Shown here in pieces: positions 8,251 to 16,019 of a stretch of 64,000 bases of DNA. Below the pieces are notes generated by a model that saw only the letters and a list, made by a program, of their open reading frames with translations, was not told where the DNA came from and did not search any database. This stretch comes from RYN-230 sp963834705 (GTDB lineage: Bacteria; Actinomycetota; Actinomycetes; Streptosporangiales; Streptosporangiaceae), in contig CAWICV010000012.1 of NCBI GenBank assembly GCA_963834705.1, positions 372,001-436,000 on the forward strand, written 5' to 3'. Positions within the stretch are counted from its first letter, which is position 1, and the number at the start of each line of letters is the position of its first letter. A program made the translations under genes and the position numbers.

Positions 8251-9656
8251 CCGCCTGGGACTGGGTGACCCAGCTGCTGTATGTGGCCGCGGCGGTCTGC
8301 TTCGTGCTGGGCCTGCACCTGATGAACTCCCCGGCCACCGCGCGGCGCGGCAACCAGGTGTCAACTGCGGGCATGACGGCGGCCATCGCGACCACGTTCG
8401 CGCTGGTCGTGCACTCGGGCACGATCAAGCCGGCCGGCTGGGCGGTGATGATCGCCGGCACGCTGATCGGCGCGGGCGCGGGCCTGTACCTGGCCCGCGC
8501 GGTCCAGATGACCGCCATGCCCCAGCTGGTCAGCCTGTTCAACGCGGTCGGCGGCGGCGCGGCCGCGCTGGTCGCCATCGACGACTACGTCCGGCTGGCC
8601 GGCGCGAGCAGTGGCCTGAGCGAGACGGTCACCATCTTCACCATCCTGGACGTGCTGATCGGCGCGGTCACCTTCTCCGGCTCGCTCATCGCCTCCGGGA
8701 AACTGCAGGGCGTGATCAATTCCGCGCCGTTCACGTTCCCCGGCTCGCGGATCGTCAATACCGCCGCAGCGCTGATCGGAATCGGCGGCGGCATCTACAT
8801 GATCGTCACCCCGAGCGTCCCGGTGCTGATAATCATCATCCTGGCCGCGCTGGCGTTCGGCGTGACGATGGTGCTGCCGATCGGCGGCGCGGACATGCCG
8901 GTGGTGATCTCGCTGCTGAACGCGTTCACCGGCACCGCGGTGGCCATGGCCGGGTTCGTCATCGGCAACTGGGCGCTGATCATCGCGGGCGCGCTGGTCG
9001 GCGCGTCCGGCTCCATCCTGACCAAGCTGATGGCCGACGCGATGAACCGGTCGCTGGCCAACATCATGATCGGCGGGTTCGGCACCGGGGACACCGCGCC
9101 GGCCGTCGAGGGCCCGGGCGGGGACGTCCGGTCCATCCAGGCCGACGACGCGGCCATCCAGCTGGCCTACGCGCAGAAGGTCATCATCGTGCCCGGCTAT
9201 GGGCTGGCCGCGGCGCAGGCCCAGCACCAGGTGGCCGAGCTGGCCGCCGTGCTGGAGGAGCGCGGGGTGGAGGTCAGCTACGCGATCCATCCGGTGGCCG
9301 GCCGGATGCCCGGGCACATGAACGTGCTGCTGGCCGAGGCCAACGTGCCGTACCCGCAGCTGCGCGAGATGGACGAGATCAACCCGGAGTTCCCGCGGGC
9401 CGACGTGGCCCTGGTCATCGGGGCCAACGACGTCACCAACCCAGCCGCGCGGCGGCCCGGCAACCCGGTCTCCGGCATGCCGATCCTGGACGTGGACGCG
9501 GCCAGGAGCATCATCGTGATCAAGCGGTCGATGGGCCATGGCTACGCCGGCATCGACAACGAGCTGTACGTCGACCCGAAGACCAGCATGTTCTTCGCGG
9601 ATGCGAAGTCCGCGCTGGCCGAGCTGACCAGCGCGGTCAAAACCCTGGTCGGCTGA
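8247..9656 (+). CDS. pntB: NAD(P) transhydrogenase beta subunit
   Basis: 469 aa. About eight membrane helices (dII) lead into the NADP(H)-binding dIII domain. dIII carries VIIVPGYGLAAAQAQHQVAE, HPVAGRMPGHMNVLLAEA, VALVIGANDVTNPAA and SMGHGYAGIDNELY. With PntAA and PntAB it forms the complete proton-coupled transhydrogenase, presumably supplying NADPH. Last gene of the operon. Confidence 0.96.
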   Translation: MTAWDWVTQLLYVAAAVCFVLGLHLMNSPATARRGNQVSTAGMTAAIATTFALVVHSGTIKPAGWAVMIAGTLIGAGAGLYLARAVQMTAMPQLVSLFNAVGGGAAALVAIDDYVRLAGASSGLSETVTIFTILDVLIGAVTFSGSLIASGKLQGVINSAPFTFPGSRIVNTAAALIGIGGGIYMIVTPSVPVLIIIILAALAFGVTMVLPIGGADMPVVISLLNAFTGTAVAMAGFVIGNWALIIAGALVGASGSILTKLMADAMNRSLANIMIGGFGTGDTAPAVEGPGGDVRSIQADDAAIQLAYAQKVIIVPGYGLAAAQAQHQVAELAAVLEERGVEVSYAIHPVAGRMPGHMNVLLAEANVPYPQLREMDEINPEFPRADVALVIGANDVTNPAARRPGNPVSGMPILDVDAARSIIVIKRSMGHGYAGIDNELYVDPKTSMFFADAKSALAELTSAVKTLVG

Positions 9657-9711
9657 CTGAACAGCGGGGCAGCTTCTGACCCGGATTGATAGCCCCGCCC
9701 GGAAAGGGGAA

Positions 9712-9842
9712 GTGTCGCGGTTCTTCGACGGCTGGACCTGATCGAACCGGGTGTGGTGGCGCTGCCCAACTGGCGGCCGGACTCCGCCGACGTCCCAGCC
9801 GAGTACGCCACCGGCTGGTGCGGCGTGGCCCGCAAGCCGTAA
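9712..9842 (+). pseudogene. C-terminal remnant of a DUF574-type S-adenosylmethionine methyltransferase
   Basis: After VSRFFDG the frame must slip by one base (about 9730) to continue as LDLIEPGVVALPNWRP and end GVARKP-stop at 9840-9842. The RFFDGL-x-LxxPG-V-x-L-xx-WRP plus terminal G-V-x-RKP pattern is the C-terminal signature of the actinobacterial Methyltransf_19 (DUF574) family. Only about 44 residues of the usual 260-280 remain, so it is a frameshifted relic. Confidence 0.7.
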
Positions 9843-9872
9843 CCGGGCCGGCTAGTTGTCCGGGCAGAACAG

Positions 9873-10952
9873 CTAGTCCGTGGCCTCCGCGCGGATCCGC
9901 AGCACCGATGCATAGCTGCGCGACTCCCCCGCGTCCAGCCAGGTCATGGTGCCGTCCGCGCGGGCCGCGGCCTCGCCGGTCACGGCGTGCGTGCTCGGCT
10001 CGAACCCGACCGCGTAGGCGCCCTCGCGCAGGTGCAGCCACTGGAAGAACGCCGGGAACTGGCGCTGGTCGTACTCCAGCTCGAAGGCCAGCCCGAGCCG
10101 GTCGTTGACCAGGGCCGCCCGGACCAGCCCGTCCGGGCCGGCGGTCAACTGGTGCTGGTACACCTGCTCCACGAAGCCGGGCTGTGGCGGCCCGAGCACC
10201 AGGTGCGAGGCACCCTGCCCGGCCACGCTGTCGCTGGCCCACAGCGTCCGCTCGATCGGCGCATCGAACCTGGCCCCGTCTTCGAGCAGCGGCCAGCCCA
10301 CGTTGATGTGGTACAGGTACATGTGCGGGGTGGCGTCGAAGCCGGCGTTGCGCACCGTGTCGGTCAGCCGGATCTCCCGGCCGCCCAGGTCGGCCTCGAT
10401 ACGCCGGGTCAGCCGCAGATGCTCGGCGAAGATGGCCGCCTGCCGGATCTCCCCCTCAGCCCACAGCACGCACCGGTCGCCGTCCCACCGTTCGCCGTAG
10501 CCGTGCAGCCGGGCCGGGATGTTGGCCACCCGGCCGTGCAGCCCGTTCCACACCGCCGGCCGGAACGGGTAGTGGTAGTTCGACGCGTCCACCTCGGCGG
10601 TGAACAGGGTGTGGTCCAGCCCGGCCGTGACGGTCAGCCCGCAGAAACTGCGCAGCCAGGACAGCCCGTCCTCGTCCCGGTACTCGTGCAGGCTGGGGTG
10701 GCGGAACCCGGTCGCGGACCGCCAGCCGAAACCGACGCCCCGGTAGTCGGCCGCGCCGATGTCCATCGCCCGGTCGACCAGCACCTCGAAGCTCAGCCCG
10801 CCGCCGGTGCGGAACTCCAGCACCCGGATACCGCGTTCGGCGCCGTCGTCGAGCACCACCGAGCGCACCCCGCCCGCCGCGGGCAGGTCGCCCGCCATCC
10901 GGGCCAGCCCGGCCCGGTCATAGTCCATGCCGTGCAGCCGCACGTCCCTCAC
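9873..10952 (-). CDS. DUF4432 aldose-1-epimerase-like protein
   Basis: 359 aa. Galactose-mutarotase-like beta-sandwich of the DUF4432 family: LEFRTGGGLSFEVLVDRAMD, GFGWRSATGFRHP, GLDHTLFTAE, HGRVANIPA and HMYLYHINVGWPLLEDGARF. It probably binds or interconverts anomers of a sugar or sugar acid. Its start overlaps the stop of the enoyl-CoA hydratase by 4 nt, so it is the last gene of the five-gene FadR-CoA transferase operon. Confidence 0.85.
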   Translation of the reverse strand: MRDVRLHGMDYDRAGLARMAGDLPAAGGVRSVVLDDGAERGIRVLEFRTGGGLSFEVLVDRAMDIGAADYRGVGFGWRSATGFRHPSLHEYRDEDGLSWLRSFCGLTVTAGLDHTLFTAEVDASNYHYPFRPAVWNGLHGRVANIPARLHGYGERWDGDRCVLWAEGEIRQAAIFAEHLRLTRRIEADLGGREIRLTDTVRNAGFDATPHMYLYHINVGWPLLEDGARFDAPIERTLWASDSVAGQGASHLVLGPPQPGFVEQVYQHQLTAGPDGLVRAALVNDRLGLAFELEYDQRQFPAFFQWLHLREGAYAVGFEPSTHAVTGEAAARADGTMTWLDAGESRSYASVLRIRAEATD

Positions 10953-11722
10953 CTCCCGGTGAACCGGCCGGCCCGCTTCTGTTCGAACGCCGCCCGCCCT
11001 TCGGCAGCGTCCCGGGTGGCCAGGCAGATGGCCTGCATCTCCCGTTCGTACTGGATGGCCTGGGCCTGGCCCATGTTCCGGGCGGCCAGCAGGTTGGCCT
11101 TGGCCGACTGGGCCGCGATCGGCGGCCGCTGCGCGATGGTGGCGGCCAGCGCGAGCGCGGCGGGCAGCAGCTCAGCCGGCTCGTACAGCCGGCTGACCAG
11201 GCCCATCCGGTAGGCCTCGGCGGCATCCACCGGATCCCCGGTGAGCAGCAGCAGCGCCGCGTCGCTGGCGGGCAGGCTGGCCGCCAGCAGCGCGCTGACC
11301 CCGCCGCCACCGATCCAGCCCAGCTTGATCTCCGCGGCCGCGAACGAGGAAGTGGTGCTGGCCAGCCGGATATCGCCGCCCAACGCCAGTTCCAGGCCGC
11401 CGCCGTAGGCATAGCCATTGACTGCGGCGATAACCGGTTTGCGCACTTCGCGGAGCGTCGTGCAGTAATCGCGCCGGTTGCGGAACGGCCACGGACCGGC
11501 GTACTCGCCCACCTCCCCGATGTCGCTGCCCACGCAGAACGACCGGTCACCGGCCCCGGTGAGCACGGCCACCCGGATGTCCTCGTCGGCATCCACCCGG
11601 GCCACCAGGCCGGCCAGTTCCCGGCTCATCTCGTCGGTGACACTGTTCAGCTTGGCCGGCCGGTCCAGAGTGAGCAGTGCCACCCCGTCGTCGCGAACGT
11701 CGATGCGCACCGTGCCTGTCAT
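10949..11722 (-). CDS. Enoyl-CoA hydratase/isomerase family protein
   Basis: 257 aa crotonase fold. Oxyanion-hole segments are CVGSDIGEVGEY and AAVNGYAYGGGLELALGGD, followed by FAAAEIKLGWIGGGGVSALL. It acts on an acyl-CoA produced by the upstream CoA-transferase; the substrate is not evident. It overlaps both neighbours by 4 nt (ATGA). Confidence 0.92.
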   Translation of the reverse strand: MTGTVRIDVRDDGVALLTLDRPAKLNSVTDEMSRELAGLVARVDADEDIRVAVLTGAGDRSFCVGSDIGEVGEYAGPWPFRNRRDYCTTLREVRKPVIAAVNGYAYGGGLELALGGDIRLASTTSSFAAAEIKLGWIGGGGVSALLAASLPASDAALLLLTGDPVDAAEAYRMGLVSRLYEPAELLPAALALAATIAQRPPIAAQSAKANLLAARNMGQAQAIQYEREMQAICLATRDAAEGRAAFEQKRAGRFTGR

Positions 11723-12837
11723 GTCCTGCCCGCCTCCGCGCGCTCAGGCCGGGTGAGGTCCCGGTAATTGGCGTTAATCACATTGATGGTTTCGCGGGCG
11801 CGGACCTGGCCGGTGATGACCGCCCGGACCAGAGCCGAGCCGTGGTCCTGCAGGGCGATCCAGCCGTCAGCGCGGGGCCGGACCCAGGCCGCGTCCAGGG
11901 AGCGCCGGACGGCGCGGTAGTACCCGCCCCAGGCCTGGTCGACCGCGGCGCTGTCCCAGGCCGCGGCCTGGGCGGGCTGGCCGCCGTGCGCCGGGACCAG
12001 GCCGGCCTGCACGTCCGGGGCCAGGAACGCGGTCAGGAAGCCGCGCACCTCGGCCGGATCCGGGCGGCGCAGCGCGGACACGGCCAGGCCGGTGCCACCG
12101 AGCACGCTGCCCGGCCGCGCCGAGCCGAACGTGGGCGCGTCGGCCCAGGCCAGCGCGTGGCGGCCGGCCGCCGGGCGGGCGTAACTGGCGTAGCCGTAAG
12201 CCAGCGGGCAGTAGACCACGGTCCCGGCGGCCAGCGCCTCGTGCACCGCGATCGGGTCGGCTTGGCCTAGCTCCTGGTCGGCCGCGGCCCAGACGGCGCG
12301 CAAGATGCCGAGCGCGGCGGCCGCCCCGGCTGGGTCGAGCAGTTCACCGGAACCGGCCGGGGCGCACATGGCCAGCAGGGTGAGGAACGCGTGCGGGCCG
12401 CCCAGGCACAGCGCGGTGCGGTGCCGCTGGGCCAGCGCGGGCACCTCGGCCCAGTCGCGCGGCACGGCGTCCAGCCGATCGGGGCGGAACACGGAAACCT
12501 GGGTGGCCGCGTCGATGGGGATCGCCCACTGCCGGCCTGAAACGGTGTAACTGGCCCAGGTCGGGCCGGCCGAGGCCGCCTGCCACTCCGCGAGCTGCCC
12601 GGCGGGCACCAGCTGGTCCAGGGGCTGCAGCGCGTGAACGACGAGAGCCGCACCAAGACCGGGATGGTCGATGATCATCAGGTCGTAGTTTCGGGCCAGG
12701 TCGGCGATGGGGCGGCCCTCAAAGCCGGCCAGCGACTGCCGGTCCCAGGAGATCGCGGGCTCCGGATGATGCCGGGCGAACGCTTCGAGCGGCCGGTAGG
12801 CGCGCGGGTGATCCCAGGTCAGCCCGCGCAGCGTCAT
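11719..12837 (-). CDS. Leaderless solute-binding-protein-like gene in a CoA-transferase operon
   Basis: 372 aa, starting MTLRGLTWDHPRAYRPLEAF at ATG 12837. The pattern is that of extracellular sugar-binding proteins: HHPEPAISWDRQSLAGFE, YDLMIIDHPGLGAA, LQPLDQLVP, WAIPIDAATQVSVFRPD, then GSVLGGTGLAVSA and the C-terminal INVINANYRDLTRPE. There is no signal peptide or lipobox, and no permease or ATPase lies nearby. ATGA overlaps with both neighbours exclude a longer N-terminus, so it is probably cytosolic. It may bind the pathway substrate or intermediate; the role is unknown. Confidence 0.8.
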   Translation of the reverse strand: MTLRGLTWDHPRAYRPLEAFARHHPEPAISWDRQSLAGFEGRPIADLARNYDLMIIDHPGLGAALVVHALQPLDQLVPAGQLAEWQAASAGPTWASYTVSGRQWAIPIDAATQVSVFRPDRLDAVPRDWAEVPALAQRHRTALCLGGPHAFLTLLAMCAPAGSGELLDPAGAAAALGILRAVWAAADQELGQADPIAVHEALAAGTVVYCPLAYGYASYARPAAGRHALAWADAPTFGSARPGSVLGGTGLAVSALRRPDPAEVRGFLTAFLAPDVQAGLVPAHGGQPAQAAAWDSAAVDQAWGGYYRAVRRSLDAAWVRPRADGWIALQDHGSALVRAVITGQVRARETINVINANYRDLTRPERAEAGRT

Positions 12838-14021
12838 CGGGCGCCGATCACGCCGTCGGCCAGCAACTGGCCGATCTCGCCGCTGGGCAGGCCCGCGTGC
12901 GCGAGCACCTCGACGGTGTGCTGGCCGGCGGTGGGGGCGGGCCGGGTGACGGCGGGCGGCGTGGCGCTCATCGAGAACGCGAAGCCCGGCGTGGTGACCT
13001 GGCCTTCGGTGGGGTGCTGGTAGCTGACGAACGAGCCGTTGTGCTGGACCTGCGGGTCGGCCACCAGGTCGTCGTAGGAGTACACCGGCCCGGCCCAGAT
13101 GCCGCGCTCGCCGAACTCGGAGAGCCAGTGGCTGGTCGGCTTGGTCTTGAGCCGGTCGGTGACGATGGCCGAGATGGCGTCGCCTTGCGTGAAGCCGTCC
13201 CGCTCCGCATCCCATTGCGCGAGCTCCGGGGCGTCCAGCGCCTCGGCCAGCCCGCCCAGGTCCGGGAAGGCCAGGGCCAGGTAGCCGTCGGCGGTAGGGA
13301 AGACCCCGTACGGCGCCCGGATGTAGCAGTGCGCGTGGATCTGCTGGCCGCGCCGCTGCGGCACGCCGCCCACGGTGCGCACGGTGAGCTCCTGCATCTG
13401 CATGGCGATCAGCGCGTCGAGCATGTTGACCTGGACCAGCTGGCCCTCTCCGGTCCGTTCCCGGTGCAGCAGTGCGGCCAGCACGCCCTCGAACGCGGAG
13501 TACGCGGTGACGGCGTCGACCAGGAAGTACGGCGCGGGCTGCGGCGGCTGGTCCAGCTGGCCGGAGCTGAACAGCGCGCCGCCCATGGCCTGCAGCAGGA
13601 TGTCCTGGCCGGGACGCTGCGCATACGGGCCGCTCTCGCCGTAGCCGGACACCGAGACGTAGACGATGTCCGGCCTGATCGCGCTGATCGTGGCGTAGTC
13701 CGCACCGAGGCGCTCGGCCACGCCGGGCCGGTAGTTCTGCAGCACGACGTCGGCCTGGGCGACGAGCCGGTGCAGCACCTGCTGGCCGCGGGCGGACTTG
13801 AGGTCGATAGCCAGGCTGCGCTTGTTGCGGTTGAGCGACAGGAACGAGGCGTTGACCTCGTGCCCCCGGGCGCCCCCGGCCGAGGTGCGCCGCTGCCACT
13901 CGCCGCCGATCGGCTCGACCTTGATCACGTCCGCGCCCAGGTCGCCCAGCCGCATACTGGCCAGCGGGCCGGCCATCGCGATCGACAGGTCCAGCACGGT
14001 GTATCCGTCCAGCACGGGCAT
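12834..14021 (-). CDS. CaiB/BaiF (class III) CoA-transferase
   Basis: 395 aa. It starts MPVLDGYTVLDLSIAMAGPL and has GADVIKVEPIGGEWQRR, LNRNKRSLAIDLKS, QNYRPGVAERLGADY and RPGQDILLQAMGG (with the conserved Asp that carries the CoA thioester intermediate). It moves CoA between carboxylic acids. ATG 14021 has AAGGAGG upstream. It is the first structural gene after the FadR-type regulator. Confidence 0.93.
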   Translation of the reverse strand: MPVLDGYTVLDLSIAMAGPLASMRLGDLGADVIKVEPIGGEWQRRTSAGGARGHEVNASFLSLNRNKRSLAIDLKSARGQQVLHRLVAQADVVLQNYRPGVAERLGADYATISAIRPDIVYVSVSGYGESGPYAQRPGQDILLQAMGGALFSSGQLDQPPQPAPYFLVDAVTAYSAFEGVLAALLHRERTGEGQLVQVNMLDALIAMQMQELTVRTVGGVPQRRGQQIHAHCYIRAPYGVFPTADGYLALAFPDLGGLAEALDAPELAQWDAERDGFTQGDAISAIVTDRLKTKPTSHWLSEFGERGIWAGPVYSYDDLVADPQVQHNGSFVSYQHPTEGQVTTPGFAFSMSATPPAVTRPAPTAGQHTVEVLAHAGLPSGEIGQLLADGVIGAR

Positions 14022-14039
14022 GGGCGTGCCCCTCCTTCG

Positions 14040-14783
14040 TCAGCGGGCCTGCTGGTGCCGGTCGCGGCGGATGTCGTGCTGAGCGCCGGTGACCAGCTTG
14101 CGCATCAGCGCGGCGGCCGCTTCGGGATCGTGGCCGGTGATCGCGTCCAGCACGGCCTGGTGCTGCAGCAGCGAGCGCTTGTTGCGGCGGACGTTGCGGG
14201 TGTGCACCTGCCGGGCGGCGGCCAGCGCGGTGTGCAGCAGGTCGGACAGCTGGGCCATCAGCAGGTTGCCGCCCGCGGCCACGATGGCCCGGTGGAAGGC
14301 CAGGTCGTGCTGGATGAACGTGTCCGGGTCGGCCACCGTCCCGGCCATCCGCCAGTAGGCCGCCTCGATCGGCGCGGTGGCCGCCTTGGTGCGGGCCCGG
14401 GCGGCCAGCCGGGCCGCCTCGGGCTCGAGTGCGACGCGCAGCCCGGCCAGGTCGTCGAGTTGCTGGCTGGTCGGCGCGGTCTGGTAGCGCCAGGCCAGCA
14501 CGTCCGGGTCGAGCAGGTTCCAGGTGGCCTCGGGCAATACCACCGTGCCGGTCTTCGTCCTGGTCCGGACCAGCCCCTTGGCCGTCAGCACCTTGACCGC
14601 CTCGCGGACCGCCGACCGGCCCGAGCCCAGCTCGGTGACCAGCGCGGTCTCGGTGGGCAGCAGGTCGCCCGGGGCGAACTCCCCGGACACGATCCGGCGG
14701 CCCAGGTCGTGCACCAGCCGCCCGTGCACGCCGTCGCTGCGGTAGCTCCGGTCGTTGCGGTAAGTGGCCAGGTCAGCGGTCAT
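14040..14783 (-). CDS. FadR-subfamily GntR regulator
   Basis: 247 aa from ATG 14783 (MTADLATYRNDRSYRSDGVH). The winged helix has FAPGDLLPTETALVTELGSG and SAVREAVKVLTAKGLV. The FCD effector domain has IQHDLAFHRAIVAAGGN, with the metal-binding D...H...H pattern continued in a later His. The start was chosen because a promoter (TTGTCC, 17 bp, TATGCT) lies directly upstream, giving a very short leader. It probably autoregulates the CoA-transferase operon. Confidence 0.9.
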   Translation of the reverse strand: MTADLATYRNDRSYRSDGVHGRLVHDLGRRIVSGEFAPGDLLPTETALVTELGSGRSAVREAVKVLTAKGLVRTRTKTGTVVLPEATWNLLDPDVLAWRYQTAPTSQQLDDLAGLRVALEPEAARLAARARTKAATAPIEAAYWRMAGTVADPDTFIQHDLAFHRAIVAAGGNLLMAQLSDLLHTALAAARQVHTRNVRRNKRSLLQHQAVLDAITGHDPEAAAALMRKLVTGAQHDIRRDRHQQAR

Positions 14784-14794
14784 CTCGGGTGTCG

Positions 14795-14823
14795 AGCATA
14801 CGCTGACGATGTCGGCTGGACAA
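14795..14823 (-). promoter_or_regulatory. Promoter of the FadR-type regulator operon
   Basis: Reading the minus strand: -35 TTGTCC (14818-14823), 17-bp spacer, -10 TATGCT (14795-14800). A transcript would begin around 14788, only a few bases before the ATG at 14783. Confidence 0.65.
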
Positions 14824-14830
14824 GGATTCG

Positions 14831-14861
14831 TCTGATAAAAGCCCTCATTTATCAGATAAAT
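14831..14861. promoter_or_regulatory. FadR/GntR operator-like palindromes
   Basis: ATTTATCAGATAAAT (14847-14861) is a 15-bp palindrome with a central A. TCTGATAAA at 14831-14839 is an exact reverse complement of TTTATCAGA inside it, giving a second dyad with an 8-bp spacer. This AT-rich patch stands out in the GC-rich background. It lies just upstream of the regulator promoter and suits autoregulation by the FadR-type protein. Confidence 0.7.
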
Positions 14862-14947
14862 AGTTAGGGCCGCGATCGCAGTGCGCAGTACGACGCAGCC
14901 GATGCCCCAGGGTCCGGCCCAGCCGTCCCGTCCCACTGTCCAACCAA

Positions 14948-15001
14948 TTGTTGATGTTGAATTTGGTCACCCCCAACGGGGAGCAATCTCAACATCAACA
15001 A
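14948..15001 (-). terminator. Compound stem-loop after the aldo/keto reductase operon
   Basis: TTGTTGATGTTGA (14948-14960) pairs perfectly with TCAACATCAACAA (14989-15001). Its loop holds a second dyad CCCC-AAC-GGGG (14971-14981). It lies 31 bp beyond the aldo/keto reductase stop (15033), so termination is the simplest role. Confidence 0.6.
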
Positions 15002-15032
15002 CCCAGCCCACAACCCGTGTGACTGCTGAGGT

Positions 15033-16019
15033 CTATGTGAGCAGAACGGGGAGGCTTTCCAGTTCGGCCCACAGCTCGTCGGGGACGGGGGTGGCGAGGC
15101 GGGTGAGGGTGGTCCCGGCCTGGGCGGCGGTGCGCATGCCGCTGACCACCGAGACGACGGCGGGGTGGCGGAGCGGGAACTGCACGGCCACCGAGGGCAG
15201 GTCCACGCCGTGCCCGGTACAGATCCGGGCCAGGTCGCGGGCGCGGTCCAGCAGGGCGGCCCCGGCCGGGCCGTAGTTGAAGTGGGCGTCGTCCGGCGGC
15301 CAGGGCTGGGCCAGCAGGCCGGAGTTGAACGGGGCCGCGGCCACCACGGACACGCCCCGGGCCGCGCACTCGGCCAGCAGCGGCGCGCCGGACCGGTCCA
15401 GCAGCGTCCACCTGCCCGCCAGCATGACCACGTCCAGGTCCGTCTCGCGGACCATCCGGAGCGGCGCCTGCCACTGGTTCATGCCCACCCCGGCCGCGCC
15501 GATGATGCCTTCCTCCCGCATCCGGACCAGTTCCGGGAGGGCCCCGGCGATGGCCTCGTCCACGTGGTCGTCGGCGTCGTGCACGTACACGATGTCCACC
15601 CGGTCCAGGCCCAGCCGGGTCAGGCTGTCCTCCAGGCTGCGCCGCACCCCGGCGGCCGAGTAGTCGAGCCGGCGGCGCAGCCGGTCCGGCACCGCGAACC
15701 CGCCCGCGGCCAGATCCGAGCCGGCCGGCGACGGGTTGTCCTCCAGCAGCCGCCCGACCTTGGTGGACAGCACGAACTCGGCACGGGGCCGGGACCGCAG
15801 CGCCTCCCCCAGCCGGCCCTCGGACAGCCCAAGCCCGTAGTGCGGCGCGGTGTCGAAGTACCGGATCCCGCCGGCCCAGGCCGCGTCCACGGCCAGAGCG
15901 GCCTCGGCGTCACTGGTCTCCCGGTACAGGTTGCCGGCCGACGCCCCGCCGAAGCCGGCCTCGGTGACCAGCAGCGGCGTCCTCCCGACCGGCCGCCGCG
16001 GCAACTCCGGGCCGGTCAT
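15033..16019 (-). CDS. Aldo/keto reductase, L-fucose/D-threo-aldose dehydrogenase-like
   Basis: 328 aa from ATG 16019 (MTGPELPRRPVGRTPLLVTE). The TIM-barrel features are YFDTAPHYGLGLSEGRLGEA (catalytic Asp/Tyr), STKVGRLL (Lys) and DIVYVHDADDHVDEAIAGAL (His). The GYG-type pyridoxal/fucose dehydrogenase subgroup typically oxidises the sugar C1 to a lactone. The ATGA overlap with the SDR and the FAH hydrolase upstream suggest an oxidative deoxy-sugar pathway. Substrate assignment is inference. Confidence 0.85.
   Translation of the reverse strand: MTGPELPRRPVGRTPLLVTEAGFGGASAGNLYRETSDAEAALAVDAAWAGGIRYFDTAPHYGLGLSEGRLGEALRSRPRAEFVLSTKVGRLLEDNPSPAGSDLAAGGFAVPDRLRRRLDYSAAGVRRSLEDSLTRLGLDRVDIVYVHDADDHVDEAIAGALPELVRMREEGIIGAAGVGMNQWQAPLRMVRETDLDVVMLAGRWTLLDRSGAPLLAECAARGVSVVAAAPFNSGLLAQPWPPDDAHFNYGPAGAALLDRARDLARICTGHGVDLPSVAVQFPLRHPAVVSVVSGMRTAAQAGTTLTRLATPVPDELWAELESLPVLLT

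Noticed and set aside
9873..14861. Mobile element or genomic island boundary near the catabolic operons
   Set aside because: Despite several decayed genes, there is no integrase, transposase, terminal repeat or attachment-site duplication, and the two tRNA genes in the window lack adjacent partial tRNA repeats.
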